Assembly (NCBI RefSeq): GCF_900119485.1
Contig: NZ_FPJZ01000011.1
Location: 1-35,557 of the forward strand
Direction: 5' to 3'
Length of the DNA stretch: 35,557 nucleotides
DNA from: Thermoactinomyces sp. DSM 45891
GTDB lineage: Bacteria > Bacillota > Bacilli > Thermoactinomycetales > Thermoactinomycetaceae
Shown: positions 8,596 through 17,488 of the stretch, one piece after another
Numbering within the stretch: position 1 is the first letter of the stretch
Layout: each line of letters starts with the position of its first letter
Program-made: the position numbers and the translations under genes
The notes under the pieces: model-generated
What the model was told of the DNA's origin: nothing
What the model saw: only the letters and a program-made list of their open reading frames with translations
The model's database searches: none

Positions 8596-8856
8596 TTATT
8601 CAACTGTTTCACTAACTATATCATCTTTTTTTCGAGGCCATCTAAATGGAAAAAATTCTCGTTCCCCAGCCTTAAACACACCTACCCGATCCACATCCAG
8701 AAACACGCCTTTGCAACTAGATAAAGCTAGATCATATGTGCTTAGGAATTTTTCAATCCTCTTCTTACTACGGTACACCACCCGCTTCTGGTTATCTAAG
8801 TTAAGGATGATAAGACGTTCAATCGACTCGTCGTACCAAAACTTTATCTCGGACAT
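8596..8856 (-). CDS. Small conserved-looking hypothetical protein, 86 residues
   Basis: The frame runs from an ATG at 8856 with a modest GGG-rich ribosome binding site and ends 75 bases before the comEA start, so it may be cotranscribed with comEA. The product is soluble and highly charged, with a beta-strand-rich start (IKFWYDESIERLIILNLDNQ) and a central FLSTYDLALSSCKGVFLDVDR stretch. No domain is recognised. Codon use and length favour a real gene, but no function is proposed. Confidence 0.5.
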   Translation of the reverse strand: MSEIKFWYDESIERLIILNLDNQKRVVYRSKKRIEKFLSTYDLALSSCKGVFLDVDRVGVFKAGEREFFPFRWPRKKDDIVSETVE

Positions 8857-8963
8857 ATTTACCCACTCTTTCGCAAAAATGTGATATATGAACGTGCAGA
8901 TAAAGAGCTACTAGACAACTTCTTTCCTTATACTACCAAAAAACCATTTTTGTTTCAATTTTT

Positions 8964-8998
8964 AAAAAATAAAAAACCAGTAGAACAATGTCTACTGG
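8964..8998 (-). terminator. Terminator of the two-component operon
   Basis: On the minus strand CCAGTAGA, a six-base loop and TCTACTGG form a perfect 8-bp stem followed by a T-rich run (8964-8976). It lies 8 bases after the histidine kinase stop. Confidence 0.85.
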
Positions 8999-9005
8999 AA
9001 TCAAT

Positions 9006-10355
9006 CTATCCCTTTATGGGAACATGAATCTTAAAGCAAGTTCCTCTACCCTTCTCGCTGGCTACCGTGATCGTACCCCCATGTGCCTCTACAAACTCCT
9101 TCGCAATCGCAAGTCCAAGACCAGTCCCACCTTCTTGTCTAGATCGATTCTTATCCGCTCGATAAAAACGATCAAATAAATAAGGAAGGTGTTCCGCATC
9201 AATACCCGAGCCGGTATCCATAACCCTTATGAGAAGACCACCTACTAACGATTTCTCTAAAGTAACAAGGATTTTCCCTTCTTCTGGGGTATAGGCAAAC
9301 GCGTTCGACAATAGGTTCACAATCACTTGCGTAATCCGATTTGGATCGATCTGCACATATGATGCCCCATCTTCGAGCTCTGTTTCAAACCGTAATTGGA
9401 TCTTCCGCTCTTCTGCTTCAAATTGATACATACTTGTAATCTGCTCCAATAATTGGTGCAACGATACCGTCTTTTTCTCCAAAGGTAGCTTCCCTACTTC
9501 TGCCAACGATAACTGATGCAAATCTTGAACCAGCCGAGTTAAGCGGGCTACTTCATCTTGAATCGGTAGCAAGGCAGAAGGCTCCGCTGGCTTAATTCCT
9601 TGTTGGATTAACTCAAGCTGTCCTTGAATAATCGTTAGGGGGGTTCGAAGCTCATGTGCCACATCCGCCACGAGATGAGTCCTAGCCTGCTCCGTTTTAT
9701 ATAGCTTTTGTGTCATTAGATCAAATGAATTGGCGACTTCTCCAAATTCATCCTGCATATCCAGCTTTAATTGCGTTTGTAGGTCCCCTTCTTTCACTCT
9801 TTGAATCCCTTGCAAAATCGTCCCAAGAGGTCTCGTGAAAATTTTGGTAAGCCAAGCTCCGAGTAGCAAAGCGATTATGGAAGTACATATGATTCCAGTC
9901 AGCGTCCCAAATGAAATCGTACGAAATACTTGTTGTTCCGCCATTAAAAGACCGATTGGCGTCGTCCCTGTAATCTGTACAATCCCAACTTGAGTTCCTC
10001 CATAAAGTATGGGATACTCATCTGTTTGGGTTTTGCCTTCCACTGAATTATTCGTGACGTTGAAGGATACCAACAAATGATGATCTGCATCATAAATTTT
10101 AATATCACGAACCCATTCGGATGAACTTTTTTGCTTCTCACCTAAAAGCTTTTTATTGATATAATTTTCAATACCCACCCATGATTCATTTTTCTTATAG
10201 TAGTTGGCAAGTTGCTTTGCGTAATCCTTCTGACTCTCTTGCACATACTGGGAAAATAAATTTTTCGAATATAGATAGGAAATCCCATAATAAACCGTTC
10301 CCATAAAGACAATGAGAAGTAATAACGAAACGAGTAGCTTTGTCCTGACTTTCAT
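9006..10355 (-). CDS. Sensor histidine kinase (two-component system)
   Basis: The 449-residue membrane kinase has a first membrane segment at about 7-29, an extracytoplasmic sensor domain at about 30-145, a second segment at about 148-168 and a HAMP linker to about 222 (TRPLGTILQGIQRVKEGDLQ). A HisKA dimerisation domain follows with phospho-acceptor His234 in DVAHELRTPL. The HATPase_c domain has the N box (QVIVNLLSNAFAYTPEEG), G1 (MDTGSGI), F box (LFDRFYRAD) and G2 (GGTGLGLAIAKEF). The ATG overlaps the stop of the response regulator by 4 bases (ATGA), so the two are one operon. The sensor domain gives no clue to the ligand. The overall layout is BaeS/PhoR-like. Confidence 0.93.
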   Translation of the reverse strand: MKVRTKLLVSLLLLIVFMGTVYYGISYLYSKNLFSQYVQESQKDYAKQLANYYKKNESWVGIENYINKKLLGEKQKSSSEWVRDIKIYDADHHLLVSFNVTNNSVEGKTQTDEYPILYGGTQVGIVQITGTTPIGLLMAEQQVFRTISFGTLTGIICTSIIALLLGAWLTKIFTRPLGTILQGIQRVKEGDLQTQLKLDMQDEFGEVANSFDLMTQKLYKTEQARTHLVADVAHELRTPLTIIQGQLELIQQGIKPAEPSALLPIQDEVARLTRLVQDLHQLSLAEVGKLPLEKKTVSLHQLLEQITSMYQFEAEERKIQLRFETELEDGASYVQIDPNRITQVIVNLLSNAFAYTPEEGKILVTLEKSLVGGLLIRVMDTGSGIDAEHLPYLFDRFYRADKNRSRQEGGTGLGLAIAKEFVEAHGGTITVASEKGRGTCFKIHVPIKG

Positions 10356-11038
10356 CGGTCTTCTCGGAAACGATAGCCTAGACCATGAACCGTTTGAATG
10401 TAGCGGACACCGCTCTCTCCATCACCAATTTTTTTGCGCAAGTGGCTGACGTGACTATCAATACTTCTTTCGTAGTTGATGTAGGCATCCCCTGTTGTTG
10501 CCTGTAATAATTGAAGTCGACTATACACCACTCCCGGACGCTTAGCCAGTGTATATAGGATTTGAAATTCTCCAGCTGTTAAGAAAACCTCTTCTTCATT
10601 CTTCCACACACGCACTTTTTCCACATCAATGAGCAGATCTCCACGTTGTAGAACTTCTTCATCTGATTTTTTGCTACTTACTCGCCGAAGAACAGAGCGA
10701 ATTCGTGCAGAAAGCTCCCGCAGACTAAATGGCTTCGTCATATAATCATCGGCGCCCATCTCTAAACCTAATACCCGGTCCATTTCCTCCGTTTTCGCTG
10801 TTAGCATAATCACGGCAATGCCAGAAATCCCCCGAATGTCCCGGCAAATATCAAGTCCACTCTTCTCTGGGAGCATCCAATCTAGCACCACTAAATCAGG
10901 TTTGATCTCCTCTACTTTTCGAATTGCCTCATTTCCAGTCGTAGCGGAAGAGACACGAAATCCTTCTTGCTCTAGGTACGGACATATAATGTCAAGTACT
11001 TTTTGTTCATCATCAACAACTAAAAGAGAATGTTGCAT
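10352..11038 (-). CDS. OmpR-family response regulator
   Basis: From the ATG at 11038 the protein has 228 residues. The receiver domain (1-118) has acidic-pocket Asp9 and Asp10, phospho-acceptor Asp53 (VVLDWMLP), Thr80 (IMLTAK) and Lys102 (MTKPF). The C-terminal winged helix (about 130-228) contains LTAGEFQILYTLAKRPG and the recognition segment SIDSHVSHLRKKIGD, ending RYIQTVHGLGYRF. The frame is also open to a GTG at 11047, but the AAAGGA site would be only one base from it. The ATG has a workable spacing. It is the first gene of the operon with the downstream kinase that should phosphorylate it. The regulon is unknown. Confidence 0.93.
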   Translation of the reverse strand: MQHSLLVVDDEQKVLDIICPYLEQEGFRVSSATTGNEAIRKVEEIKPDLVVLDWMLPEKSGLDICRDIRGISGIAVIMLTAKTEEMDRVLGLEMGADDYMTKPFSLRELSARIRSVLRRVSSKKSDEEVLQRGDLLIDVEKVRVWKNEEEVFLTAGEFQILYTLAKRPGVVYSRLQLLQATTGDAYINYERSIDSHVSHLRKKIGDGESGVRYIQTVHGLGYRFREDR

Positions 11039-11140
11039 GAGAAACACATCCTTTATTATTCATAACCTTATTGTACAAAGTAAATTTGGTGGATTTATGG
11101 TGATCCCTTTACCAAGAGTTGTCATTCGCTAGACTCATAA

Positions 11141-11173
11141 AATAGACCTAGTAGAAATCCATCTAGGTCTATT
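11141..11173 (-). terminator. Terminator of leuS
   Basis: AATAGACCTAG (11141-11151) pairs with CTAGGTCTATT (11163-11173) around an 11-base loop. On the minus strand the stem is followed by a short T-run, and it begins 5 bases after the leuS stop. Confidence 0.75.
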
Positions 11174-11177
11174 GTTG

Positions 11178-13640
11178 TTAATTGGCGACAATGTTAATCA
11201 ATTTCCCAGGCACAACAATCACTTTTCGTACCGTTGTTTCTTCCAACCACATTTGAATCGTGGGATGCCCTATCGCCTCTTTCTCGATTTCTGCACGATC
11301 CGCTCCAGCTGGAACCACGATCTTACCACGCATTTTGCCATTGATCTGAACGACAATCTCGACCTCATCCTGCACCAGCGCCGATTCATCCGCTTTCGGC
11401 CATGTAGCTAAATGCACACTATCATTATGTCCAATCAATCGCCATAATTCTTCCGTGATATGTGGAACAAACGGTGCCAGCAAGACTACCATACTCTCTA
11501 GGGACTCTTTCAATACAGCACGATCTGCATCACCTGGGTATGCGTTAATCCCATTCACAAGTTCCATAATCGAACTAACCGCTGTATTGAAATGATTCCG
11601 CTCCCCGATCTCATGCGTTACCTTCTTAATCGTCGCATGCAGTAAACGGCGCAGTTCTTTTGCCGAACCGCTCAGTTCAGGAGAAACCGCCAACTCTTGC
11701 TTAAACAAATCAAGATGCTGGACAACCAGGCGCCATACACGGTTCAAGAAACGATAACTACCTTCTACCCCACTATCACTCCACTCCAAATCACGCTCAG
11801 GCGGTGCAGCAAACAGGATGAAGAGACGCGCCGTATCAGCACCGTACTTATCAATGATTTCCAATGGGCTAACTCCATTCCCTTTGGATTTCGACATCTT
11901 GAAACCGCCTTTTAAAACCATCCCTTGCGTCAACAAACTATGGAACGGCTCGTCCTGATCAACCATCCCCGCATCAAATAATACTTTGGTAAAGAAGCGA
12001 GAATATAGCAAATGGAGTACCGCATGTTCAATACCACCAATATACTCGTCAACGCCCATCCACTCATTTGCCTTTTTCGAGTCAAAAGGAAGCATTTCGT
12101 TAGCTGAATCAGTAAATCGCAAATAGTACCATGATGAATCCATAAACGTATCCATCGTATCCGTTTCACGTCGCGCTTTCTCATGTCCACAATTCGGACA
12201 AGTCGCATATGCAAATGTCTCTGATGTGGTTAGGGGATTGCGCTTCCCATCGAATACAACGTCTTCTGGCAATATAACGGGCAATTGTTCCTTTGGAATC
12301 GGGACTGTCCCACAATCATCACAGTATACAATCGGGATCGGCGTTCCCCAGTAACGTTGACGGGAGATCAACCAATCACGCAAACGATAGTTTACAGTCG
12401 ATCCGCCTAATGATTTTACTTCTAAATGATCGGCAATCGCCTTGATCGCATCACGATTCGCCATTCCATCAAATAGATCCGAGTTCATTAACACGCCGTC
12501 TTCTGTAAATGCCTGCTCTAAAGGAAGTTCCAATTGACCCTCTACCGGCCCTATTACCATTTGAATGGGCAGATCATACTTCTTGGCAAACGAAAAGTCG
12601 CGCTCATCATGCGCAGGTACACCCATGACGGCCCCTGTTCCATAGTCCATCAACACATAATTAGCCACCCAAATCGGCATTTGTTTCCCTGTTAATGGAT
12701 GAATCGCATACGCTCCTGTAAAGTATCCCATTTTCTCTGCATCTGTAGAGGTACGCTCAATTTCCGTGGCCTTCTTCATCTGCTGGGCAAAGTCTTGAAT
12801 CTCCGCTTCTTGTGGCTTTCCTGTTATTAATTTCTCTACTAACGGATGTTCCGGTGCAAGCACGATATACGAAACGCCATACAAGGTATCAGCTCGTGTT
12901 GTAAATACCGTGATTGGCTCTTCGTTCAATGCAGGAACGGTAAACGTAATATGCGTTCCCTCACTTTTTCCAATCCAATTTCGTTGCATCGTTCGTACCC
13001 GTTCAGGCCACTTCGGAAGACGATCTAATCCTTCTATCAGACGGTCAGAGTAGTCTGTAATACGTAAGAACCATTGCTCTAAGTCCTTCTTTGTCACCTC
13101 TGAATCACAACGCCAACAACAACCATCCTCAACTTGTTCATTTGCAAGTACTGTCGCACATTTTGGACACCAATTAACAGATGCTTTTTTGCGATAAGCC
13201 AAGCCCTTCTCATAAAACAACAAGAATAACCATTGTGTAAACTGATAGTAATCAGGCAGACAAGAACCTAGATAACGATCCCAATCATAGGAAACACCTA
13301 CTAATTCCTGCTCACGTCTGATTTTCTCCATATTGCGGATTGTTAGTTCCCTAGGATTTACTCCCCGTTCAATAGCTGCATTTTCTGCCGGCAAACCAAA
13401 CGCATCCGCTCCCATAGGATGCAAAACACGATATCCGTTCATGCGGCGAAAACGGGCCACTACATCACCAATCGAATAAACCCGCATATGTCCCATGTGA
13501 AGACCTTCACCTGAAGGGTACGGAAATTGCTCTAAAGCGTAATACTTCGGCTTAGATAGATCCTGATCCGTTTTATATAACTGTATCTCTTTCCAATATC
13601 CTTGCCACTTCGGCTCAATTTCTTTTGCTATGTATTCCAT
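11178..13640 (-). CDS. leuS: Leucine--tRNA ligase
   Basis: LeuS charges tRNA-Leu with leucine. The 820-residue protein is the normal bacterial length. The Rossmann fold carries the HIGH signature as HMGH (residues 48-51, in YPSGEGLHMGHMRVYS), and the KMSKS loop is at 581-585. The connecting peptide 1 editing domain lies between (about 220-420, with the TTRADTLYGVSYIVLAPEHP editing motif). The zinc-binding C-PKC and C-RC residues near 158-180, the Leu-specific region and the C-terminal anticodon-binding domain are also present. The frame opens at a GTG at 13646, but AGGAGG is spaced 8 bases from the ATG at 13640, the real start. A T-box leader and a consensus promoter lie upstream. Confidence 0.97.
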   Translation of the reverse strand: MEYIAKEIEPKWQGYWKEIQLYKTDQDLSKPKYYALEQFPYPSGEGLHMGHMRVYSIGDVVARFRRMNGYRVLHPMGADAFGLPAENAAIERGVNPRELTIRNMEKIRREQELVGVSYDWDRYLGSCLPDYYQFTQWLFLLFYEKGLAYRKKASVNWCPKCATVLANEQVEDGCCWRCDSEVTKKDLEQWFLRITDYSDRLIEGLDRLPKWPERVRTMQRNWIGKSEGTHITFTVPALNEEPITVFTTRADTLYGVSYIVLAPEHPLVEKLITGKPQEAEIQDFAQQMKKATEIERTSTDAEKMGYFTGAYAIHPLTGKQMPIWVANYVLMDYGTGAVMGVPAHDERDFSFAKKYDLPIQMVIGPVEGQLELPLEQAFTEDGVLMNSDLFDGMANRDAIKAIADHLEVKSLGGSTVNYRLRDWLISRQRYWGTPIPIVYCDDCGTVPIPKEQLPVILPEDVVFDGKRNPLTTSETFAYATCPNCGHEKARRETDTMDTFMDSSWYYLRFTDSANEMLPFDSKKANEWMGVDEYIGGIEHAVLHLLYSRFFTKVLFDAGMVDQDEPFHSLLTQGMVLKGGFKMSKSKGNGVSPLEIIDKYGADTARLFILFAAPPERDLEWSDSGVEGSYRFLNRVWRLVVQHLDLFKQELAVSPELSGSAKELRRLLHATIKKVTHEIGERNHFNTAVSSIMELVNGINAYPGDADRAVLKESLESMVVLLAPFVPHITEELWRLIGHNDSVHLATWPKADESALVQDEVEIVVQINGKMRGKIVVPAGADRAEIEKEAIGHPTIQMWLEETTVRKVIVVPGKLINIVAN

Positions 13641-13674
13641 TTTCACGTCCTCCTAATGAATCTTTCTCTACACT

Positions 13675-13950
13675 GAAAAACCTCTCGTCCCTAGCTTGAT
13701 CAAGCTAGGGACGAGAGGTTTGATTTCTTCTCGCGGTACCACCCTAGTTAGGATTACAAAACAACCCTCACTTCATGATCCTTAACGCGGACAAAACGCT
13801 ATAAGCTACTCAAGAGTTCACTTACAGAGCGATAAAGTGAGTTCATAAGGATTTGCATTATTGGCTTGCACCAACCGCCAATTCTCTGAAATGCAACAGT
13901 CTTACTACTACCCTTTATCATAGCCTTCGTCTATAAATAGTTATCTGCCA
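13675..13950 (-). promoter_or_regulatory. T-box riboswitch leader of leuS, with terminator
   Basis: Read on the minus strand, this untranslated leader has a Stem I with an AGAGA bulge and a distal loop (GGTTGGTGCAAGCC). The specifier loop contains GAACTC with the Leu codon CTC at 13839-13841. The conserved T-box motif AGGGTGGTACCGCG is at 13732-13745, complementary to the tRNA acceptor end. It ends in a strong terminator stem (13675-13721; CCTCTCGTCCCTAGCTTG paired with its complement, then a T-run). Uncharged tRNA-Leu would stabilise the antiterminator and let leuS be transcribed. The leader accounts for the 355-base gap before leuS. Confidence 0.95.
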
Positions 13951-13978
13951 TTATAGGCAACCTTACTCGGATTGTCAA
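13950..13978 (-). promoter_or_regulatory. Consensus SigA promoter of the T-box/leuS transcript
   Basis: On the minus strand TTGACA (13978-13973) and TATAAT (13955-13950) match the SigA consensus perfectly, with a 17-base spacer. It lies just upstream of the T-box leader. Confidence 0.92.
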
Positions 13979-13995
13979 TCTACTTTGCCACAACA

Positions 13996-14340
13996 TTATT
14001 GAGCTAGATCGATTTTTGGAGCATCTCCCCAAAGGCGTTCGAGATCGTAGAAATCCCTTTCGTCTCGGTGAAACACATGAACCACTACATCACCAAGGTC
14101 AACAAGTACCCACCGTGCATCTTGGAAGCCTTCGACTCCACGGATTTGGATCCCTTCTTCATTCATTTTTTCTTTTATGCCTGTTACAATTGCTTGAACC
14201 TGAGTTTGAGAGTTACCGTGGCAGACTACAAAATAGTCAGCAAAAACGGAAAGGCCGCGAATATCCAATATGGTAACACTATGAGCTTTTTTATCCTCTG
14301 CAACTGTGGCTGCTAGTTGTGCTAGATGCAACAAATTCAA
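13996..14340 (-). CDS. rsfS: Ribosomal silencing factor RsfS (YqeL)
   Basis: RsfS binds protein L14 of the large ribosomal subunit and blocks subunit joining when nutrients are short. The 114-residue product carries the family core: VTILDIRGLSVFADYFVVCHG, SQTQVQAIVTGIKEKMNEEG, the RGVEGFQDARWVLVDLGDVV motif and the VHVFHRDERDFYDLERLWGD tail. The start is TTG at 14340, 7 bases after GGGAGG. The TTGA sequence makes a 4-base overlap with the yqeK stop, indicating translational coupling. It is the last gene of the yqeG operon. Confidence 0.93.
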   Translation of the reverse strand: MNLLHLAQLAATVAEDKKAHSVTILDIRGLSVFADYFVVCHGNSQTQVQAIVTGIKEKMNEEGIQIRGVEGFQDARWVLVDLGDVVVHVFHRDERDFYDLERLWGDAPKIDLAQ

Positions 14341-14927
14341 ACAGATTCCTCCCTTAGTCTCTTTCCAGACAACATTCGTTTCAACTCATCACGAGCGGCA
14401 ATCGCCAATGGGTAAATCGGCTGATTTTGTGATTGTAAAAACAGTATCGTATTATTCATTGCTTGTAGCACAGCTACATCTAAATCAATCTCGGCCAATC
14501 TACGTACTGCATCTACCCCAGGAAATTTTCGCCCCGGTTCGATGTAATCAGCCAGATACACCACTTTTTCAAGAATGGACATATCAGGCCTGCCGACCGT
14601 ATGTGATCGAATGGATTGCAAAATATCTTCATCCACTATGCCAAATTCTTCTCGAGCCACTTCTGCACCAACAGGAGCATGCCAAATCTCCTTATGATAT
14701 TGAAGCAGATCAAGTGGCAATTGGTATCGCTTAATCCACTGTGTCAGTTGTTCACGAGACCAAAATTTACAATAGTCGTGGAGAATGGAGGCAATCTTTG
14801 CTTTAGATGGATCCGCACCAAACCGCTTGGCCAATTCGACTGCAGTATCCACTACACGCAAAGTATGTTCAAAGCGTTCTGGTTTTAACTGCTTTTTGGT
14901 AGCTTGCAATAAAACATCAAGATCCAT
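14337..14927 (-). CDS. yqeK: HD-domain protein YqeK (Ap4A hydrolase)
   Basis: YqeK-family proteins are metal-dependent HD hydrolases that split diadenosine tetraphosphate symmetrically. The 196 residues match the family. His21 (RFEHTLRV), His50-Asp51 (ILHDYCKF), the HKEIWHAPVGAEVA segment and SHTVGRPDMS supply the metal ligands, and VYLADYIEPGR is a family signature. The gene overlaps nadD by 11 bases upstream and rsfS by 4 bases downstream, the usual nadD-yqeK-rsfS arrangement. The ATG at 14927 has a fair AAAGG site. Confidence 0.93.
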   Translation of the reverse strand: MDLDVLLQATKKQLKPERFEHTLRVVDTAVELAKRFGADPSKAKIASILHDYCKFWSREQLTQWIKRYQLPLDLLQYHKEIWHAPVGAEVAREEFGIVDEDILQSIRSHTVGRPDMSILEKVVYLADYIEPGRKFPGVDAVRRLAEIDLDVAVLQAMNNTILFLQSQNQPIYPLAIAARDELKRMLSGKRLREESV

Positions 14928-15501
14928 ACAAGCCTTTCTCCTTTATATATTGGTCCACTAAATCAGGTACCATGTAACGAATTGATTTTCCCAAACATAC
15001 ATGCTTTTGAATGAAAGTAGAAGACAATCTGATTTCAACCGCATCTTCTATCCAACAAACATGTTTATCTACATAGTCTGGTATATCGTCTTCCGTCGTG
15101 CCTGGTCGATGTAGTCCAATAATCTGCACATATTGTAGTATTTCCTCTATTTTATACCACTCTGGTAAATTTTTCACCATATCCTCACCCATTATCAGAA
15201 AAAAATGGGCATCCGGATTCTGCTTCGTAAATTCCTGAATGGTTAAGAGTGTGTAGGAAGGGCCTGATCTCTTGATTTCAATATCTTTCACTTGAAAGCA
15301 TGGATGATTTTTAATAGCCAGCTGTACCATATGCAGACGATGTTTTGCTGAAGTAATGGTTTTATGCCTCTTGTGTGGTGGATCACCTGCAGGGACAAAC
15401 CACACCTGGTCTAAGTTCATTCCTTCTCTCGCTTGTTCAGCGATTAAAAGATGTCCATGATGTATCGGATCAAAGGTTCCACCCATGATACCAATTCGCA
15501 T
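14917..15501 (-). CDS. nadD: Nicotinate-nucleotide adenylyltransferase
   Basis: NadD joins nicotinate mononucleotide to AMP in NAD synthesis. From the ATG at 15501 it has 194 residues, normal for the family. The nucleotide-binding signature GGTFDPIHHGHLLIAEQ (His14 and His17 as the HxGH motif) and the C-terminal RLSSTFIQK, the family's ISSTxIR-like loop, are visible. PAGDPPHK and LIMGEDMV are also typical. The frame is open to a GTG at 15558 within aroE, but a GAGGTG site and family length select the ATG at 15501, 14 bases after the aroE stop. The yqeI gene found between aroE and nadD in Bacillus is absent. Confidence 0.95.
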   Translation of the reverse strand: MRIGIMGGTFDPIHHGHLLIAEQAREGMNLDQVWFVPAGDPPHKRHKTITSAKHRLHMVQLAIKNHPCFQVKDIEIKRSGPSYTLLTIQEFTKQNPDAHFFLIMGEDMVKNLPEWYKIEEILQYVQIIGLHRPGTTEDDIPDYVDKHVCWIEDAVEIRLSSTFIQKHVCLGKSIRYMVPDLVDQYIKEKGLYGS

Positions 15502-15515
15502 CGATGCCACCTCAT

Positions 15516-16352
15516 TTATGTATTTTGCACGATCAATGCCTTTTCCAATGCACTCCACATCACTTCAACGGGGGCTTTTTGGCCTGTCCATAGTTCGAGT
15601 GCGTGTGCCGCTTGATGGACGAGCATCCCTAGTCCATAGTGAACTGGGCACCCTTTTTGACGTGCCTTTTGGATGAAAAGGGTTTCCTTAGGATTGTAGA
15701 TTAGGTCACTTACTAACAAATGCGGAAAAATCCATTCTTCTGGAATAGGAAGTCGATCTACATTTGGGTACATTCCGATCGATGTGGTATTGATTAGCAA
15801 GCTAGCTTGACAGATAGTTTCCTTCCCATCTTCCAATGAACAAGCATTTGCTGTAGTCCATCGTCCTAGATGACTAGCTAGCTCCTCCGCTTTCGAGTAA
15901 GTACGATTCAGGATCTGGATTTGAGCGATACCCTCTTTAGCCAAAATCGTAGCCACAGCTCGTGCTGCCCCGCCTGCTCCCAGTATTACGACAGATTGAC
16001 CATTCACCGTAATCCCTGTCTCTTGTTCTAACGAACGAAGATATCCCACTCCGTCCGTATTATATCCAATTCGAGTTCGATCTCGCACAACTACCGTATT
16101 TACTGCACCAATCGTCCGAGCTGATTCATCTAAATCATCCAATAAACCCATGACCCCCACTTTATGAGGAATCGTCACATTAAAGCCATCCCATCCTACA
16201 ATGGGATCTTGACGAATATCCTGAGACAACGACTCTTTCGATACAGCTATCGCCTCATAACTAGCCGTTAAGCCCATATGAGCAAACGCCGCATGCATCA
16301 TCTGTGGCGAGCGAGAGTGACCTACTGGATCTCCAATCAATCCCAATCTCAA
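15516..16352 (-). CDS. aroE: Shikimate dehydrogenase (NADP+)
   Basis: AroE reduces 3-dehydroshikimate to shikimate in aromatic amino acid synthesis. The 278-residue protein shows the substrate-binding HSRSPQMM, catalytic Lys64 (FNVTIPHKVG) and Asp100 (GYNTDGVGYL), and the NADP Rossmann loop VVILGAGGAARAVA with a NRTYSKAEE basic patch. INTTSIGMYP and LISDLIYNPKET-like LLVSDLIYNPKET follow. The start is uncertain by two codons: TTG at 16352 preserves the normal N-terminus but is only one base from GGGAG. TTG at 16346 is better spaced and would give MGLIGDPVGHS. The gene follows yqeH by 18 bases. Confidence 0.93.
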   Translation of the reverse strand: MRLGLIGDPVGHSRSPQMMHAAFAHMGLTASYEAIAVSKESLSQDIRQDPIVGWDGFNVTIPHKVGVMGLLDDLDESARTIGAVNTVVVRDRTRIGYNTDGVGYLRSLEQETGITVNGQSVVILGAGGAARAVATILAKEGIAQIQILNRTYSKAEELASHLGRWTTANACSLEDGKETICQASLLINTTSIGMYPNVDRLPIPEEWIFPHLLVSDLIYNPKETLFIQKARQKGCPVHYGLGMLVHQAAHALELWTGQKAPVEVMWSALEKALIVQNT

Positions 16353-16370
16353 TCTCCCTTCACTCCTCCC

Positions 16371-17477
16371 CTATATAATCGCCGGCCGAATCCCTACCTG
16401 CACACCCTCCGGTGCCCACACATCAATCACAGCCCTATCTTGTCCGCAAGCAATCCAACCTAGGCCTGCAATTACGATGTCCTGCTTTTCCTTCCCGTTT
16501 AGCTGAATCCGATGCTTCCGCCATTTAGGAAGTTGAGTCGGATCATCTGGAGGGGTAAGGATACTACCACGATGCTTTGTTTGGATCTCATCTGCATTTT
16601 CCAATTTTGTCCGGTGAATATATAATCGATTCGAAAGGTAGGTAACAAATGATTGTTTCGCTCCTTCTAAGAAATCAAATCGTACTAACCCACCAAAAAA
16701 CAACGTCTGCTGTTCATTTAATTGGAATACCTTCGGCTTAATTCCGGATTGTGGCATGACGATCTGTAGCTCTTTCGGTGTCACCCATTCACTCATTCGA
16801 TCTTTCCGCACAATTCCTGGAGTATCGATAATCGCTTTTCCATCTTCTAGTGGAATATAGATTGAGTCTAGTGTCGTACCTGGGTACGGAGAAGTAGTAA
16901 TATATTCTTCCTCCTCACCAAACTCTTTTAGCAACCGATTGACGAAAGTGGATTTCCCTACATTGGTCACACCAATAATGTAAACATCTCTTCCTTTTCG
17001 ATGATGTTCAATCGCTTCCACCGTCTGACGGAAATATTCTCCCTTTGCAGCAGAGGTTAGCGCAATTTCAATCGGGTCTACACCCAGTTCCTTCGCAGTT
17101 GCACGCACCCAATCTTTTAATCGCCCCCACTTAACCGACTTGGGAAACAGATCAATTTTATTCGCTAGCAGTAGGAGCGGATTATTCCCAATATGTCGGT
17201 GAATTCCTTGAATCCAACTACCTGCTAAATCAAAAATATCCACTACTAATACCACTAAACTATCCGTGTGTGCGATCTCCTGTAACTTTTGTAAATAGAC
17301 ATCTGGATCCTGCTCCACTGGCGCAATATCATTATAGTGGCGAATTCGGTAGCAACGCTTACAAACAATATGTTCTCTTTTTAACGCAGAAGAAGGCGCA
17401 TAACCAGGACGGCTTTCATCTTCCGTCTGGATGCGCACCCCACAACCTTCACAATAATTCTGCTCTGTCTCGATCAA
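16371..17477 (-). CDS. yqeH: Ribosome biogenesis GTPase YqeH
   Basis: YqeH is a circularly permuted GTPase needed for 30S subunit assembly. From the TTG at 17477 the protein has 368 residues. An N-terminal zinc finger (CEGCGVRIQ and CKRCYRIRHYND) is followed by the permuted GTPase domain: G4 (LLANKIDLFP) and G5 (TSAAKGE) come before G1 (GVTNVGKSTFVN) and G3 (IDTPGI). The C-terminal region binds the ribosome. The frame is open to a TTG at 17519 that overlaps yqeG, but AGGAGG is 7 bases from the TTG at 17477, which starts 12 bases after the yqeG stop and gives the family length. Confidence 0.95.
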   Translation of the reverse strand: MIETEQNYCEGCGVRIQTEDESRPGYAPSSALKREHIVCKRCYRIRHYNDIAPVEQDPDVYLQKLQEIAHTDSLVVLVVDIFDLAGSWIQGIHRHIGNNPLLLLANKIDLFPKSVKWGRLKDWVRATAKELGVDPIEIALTSAAKGEYFRQTVEAIEHHRKGRDVYIIGVTNVGKSTFVNRLLKEFGEEEEYITTSPYPGTTLDSIYIPLEDGKAIIDTPGIVRKDRMSEWVTPKELQIVMPQSGIKPKVFQLNEQQTLFFGGLVRFDFLEGAKQSFVTYLSNRLYIHRTKLENADEIQTKHRGSILTPPDDPTQLPKWRKHRIQLNGKEKQDIVIAGLGWIACGQDRAVIDVWAPEGVQVGIRPAII

Positions 17478-17488
17478 TGAAGTTCCTC

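Noticed and set aside
9944..10141. Minus-strand 65-codon frame inside the histidine kinase gene
   Set aside because: It is an alternative frame of the sensor domain without a start site or recognisable product.
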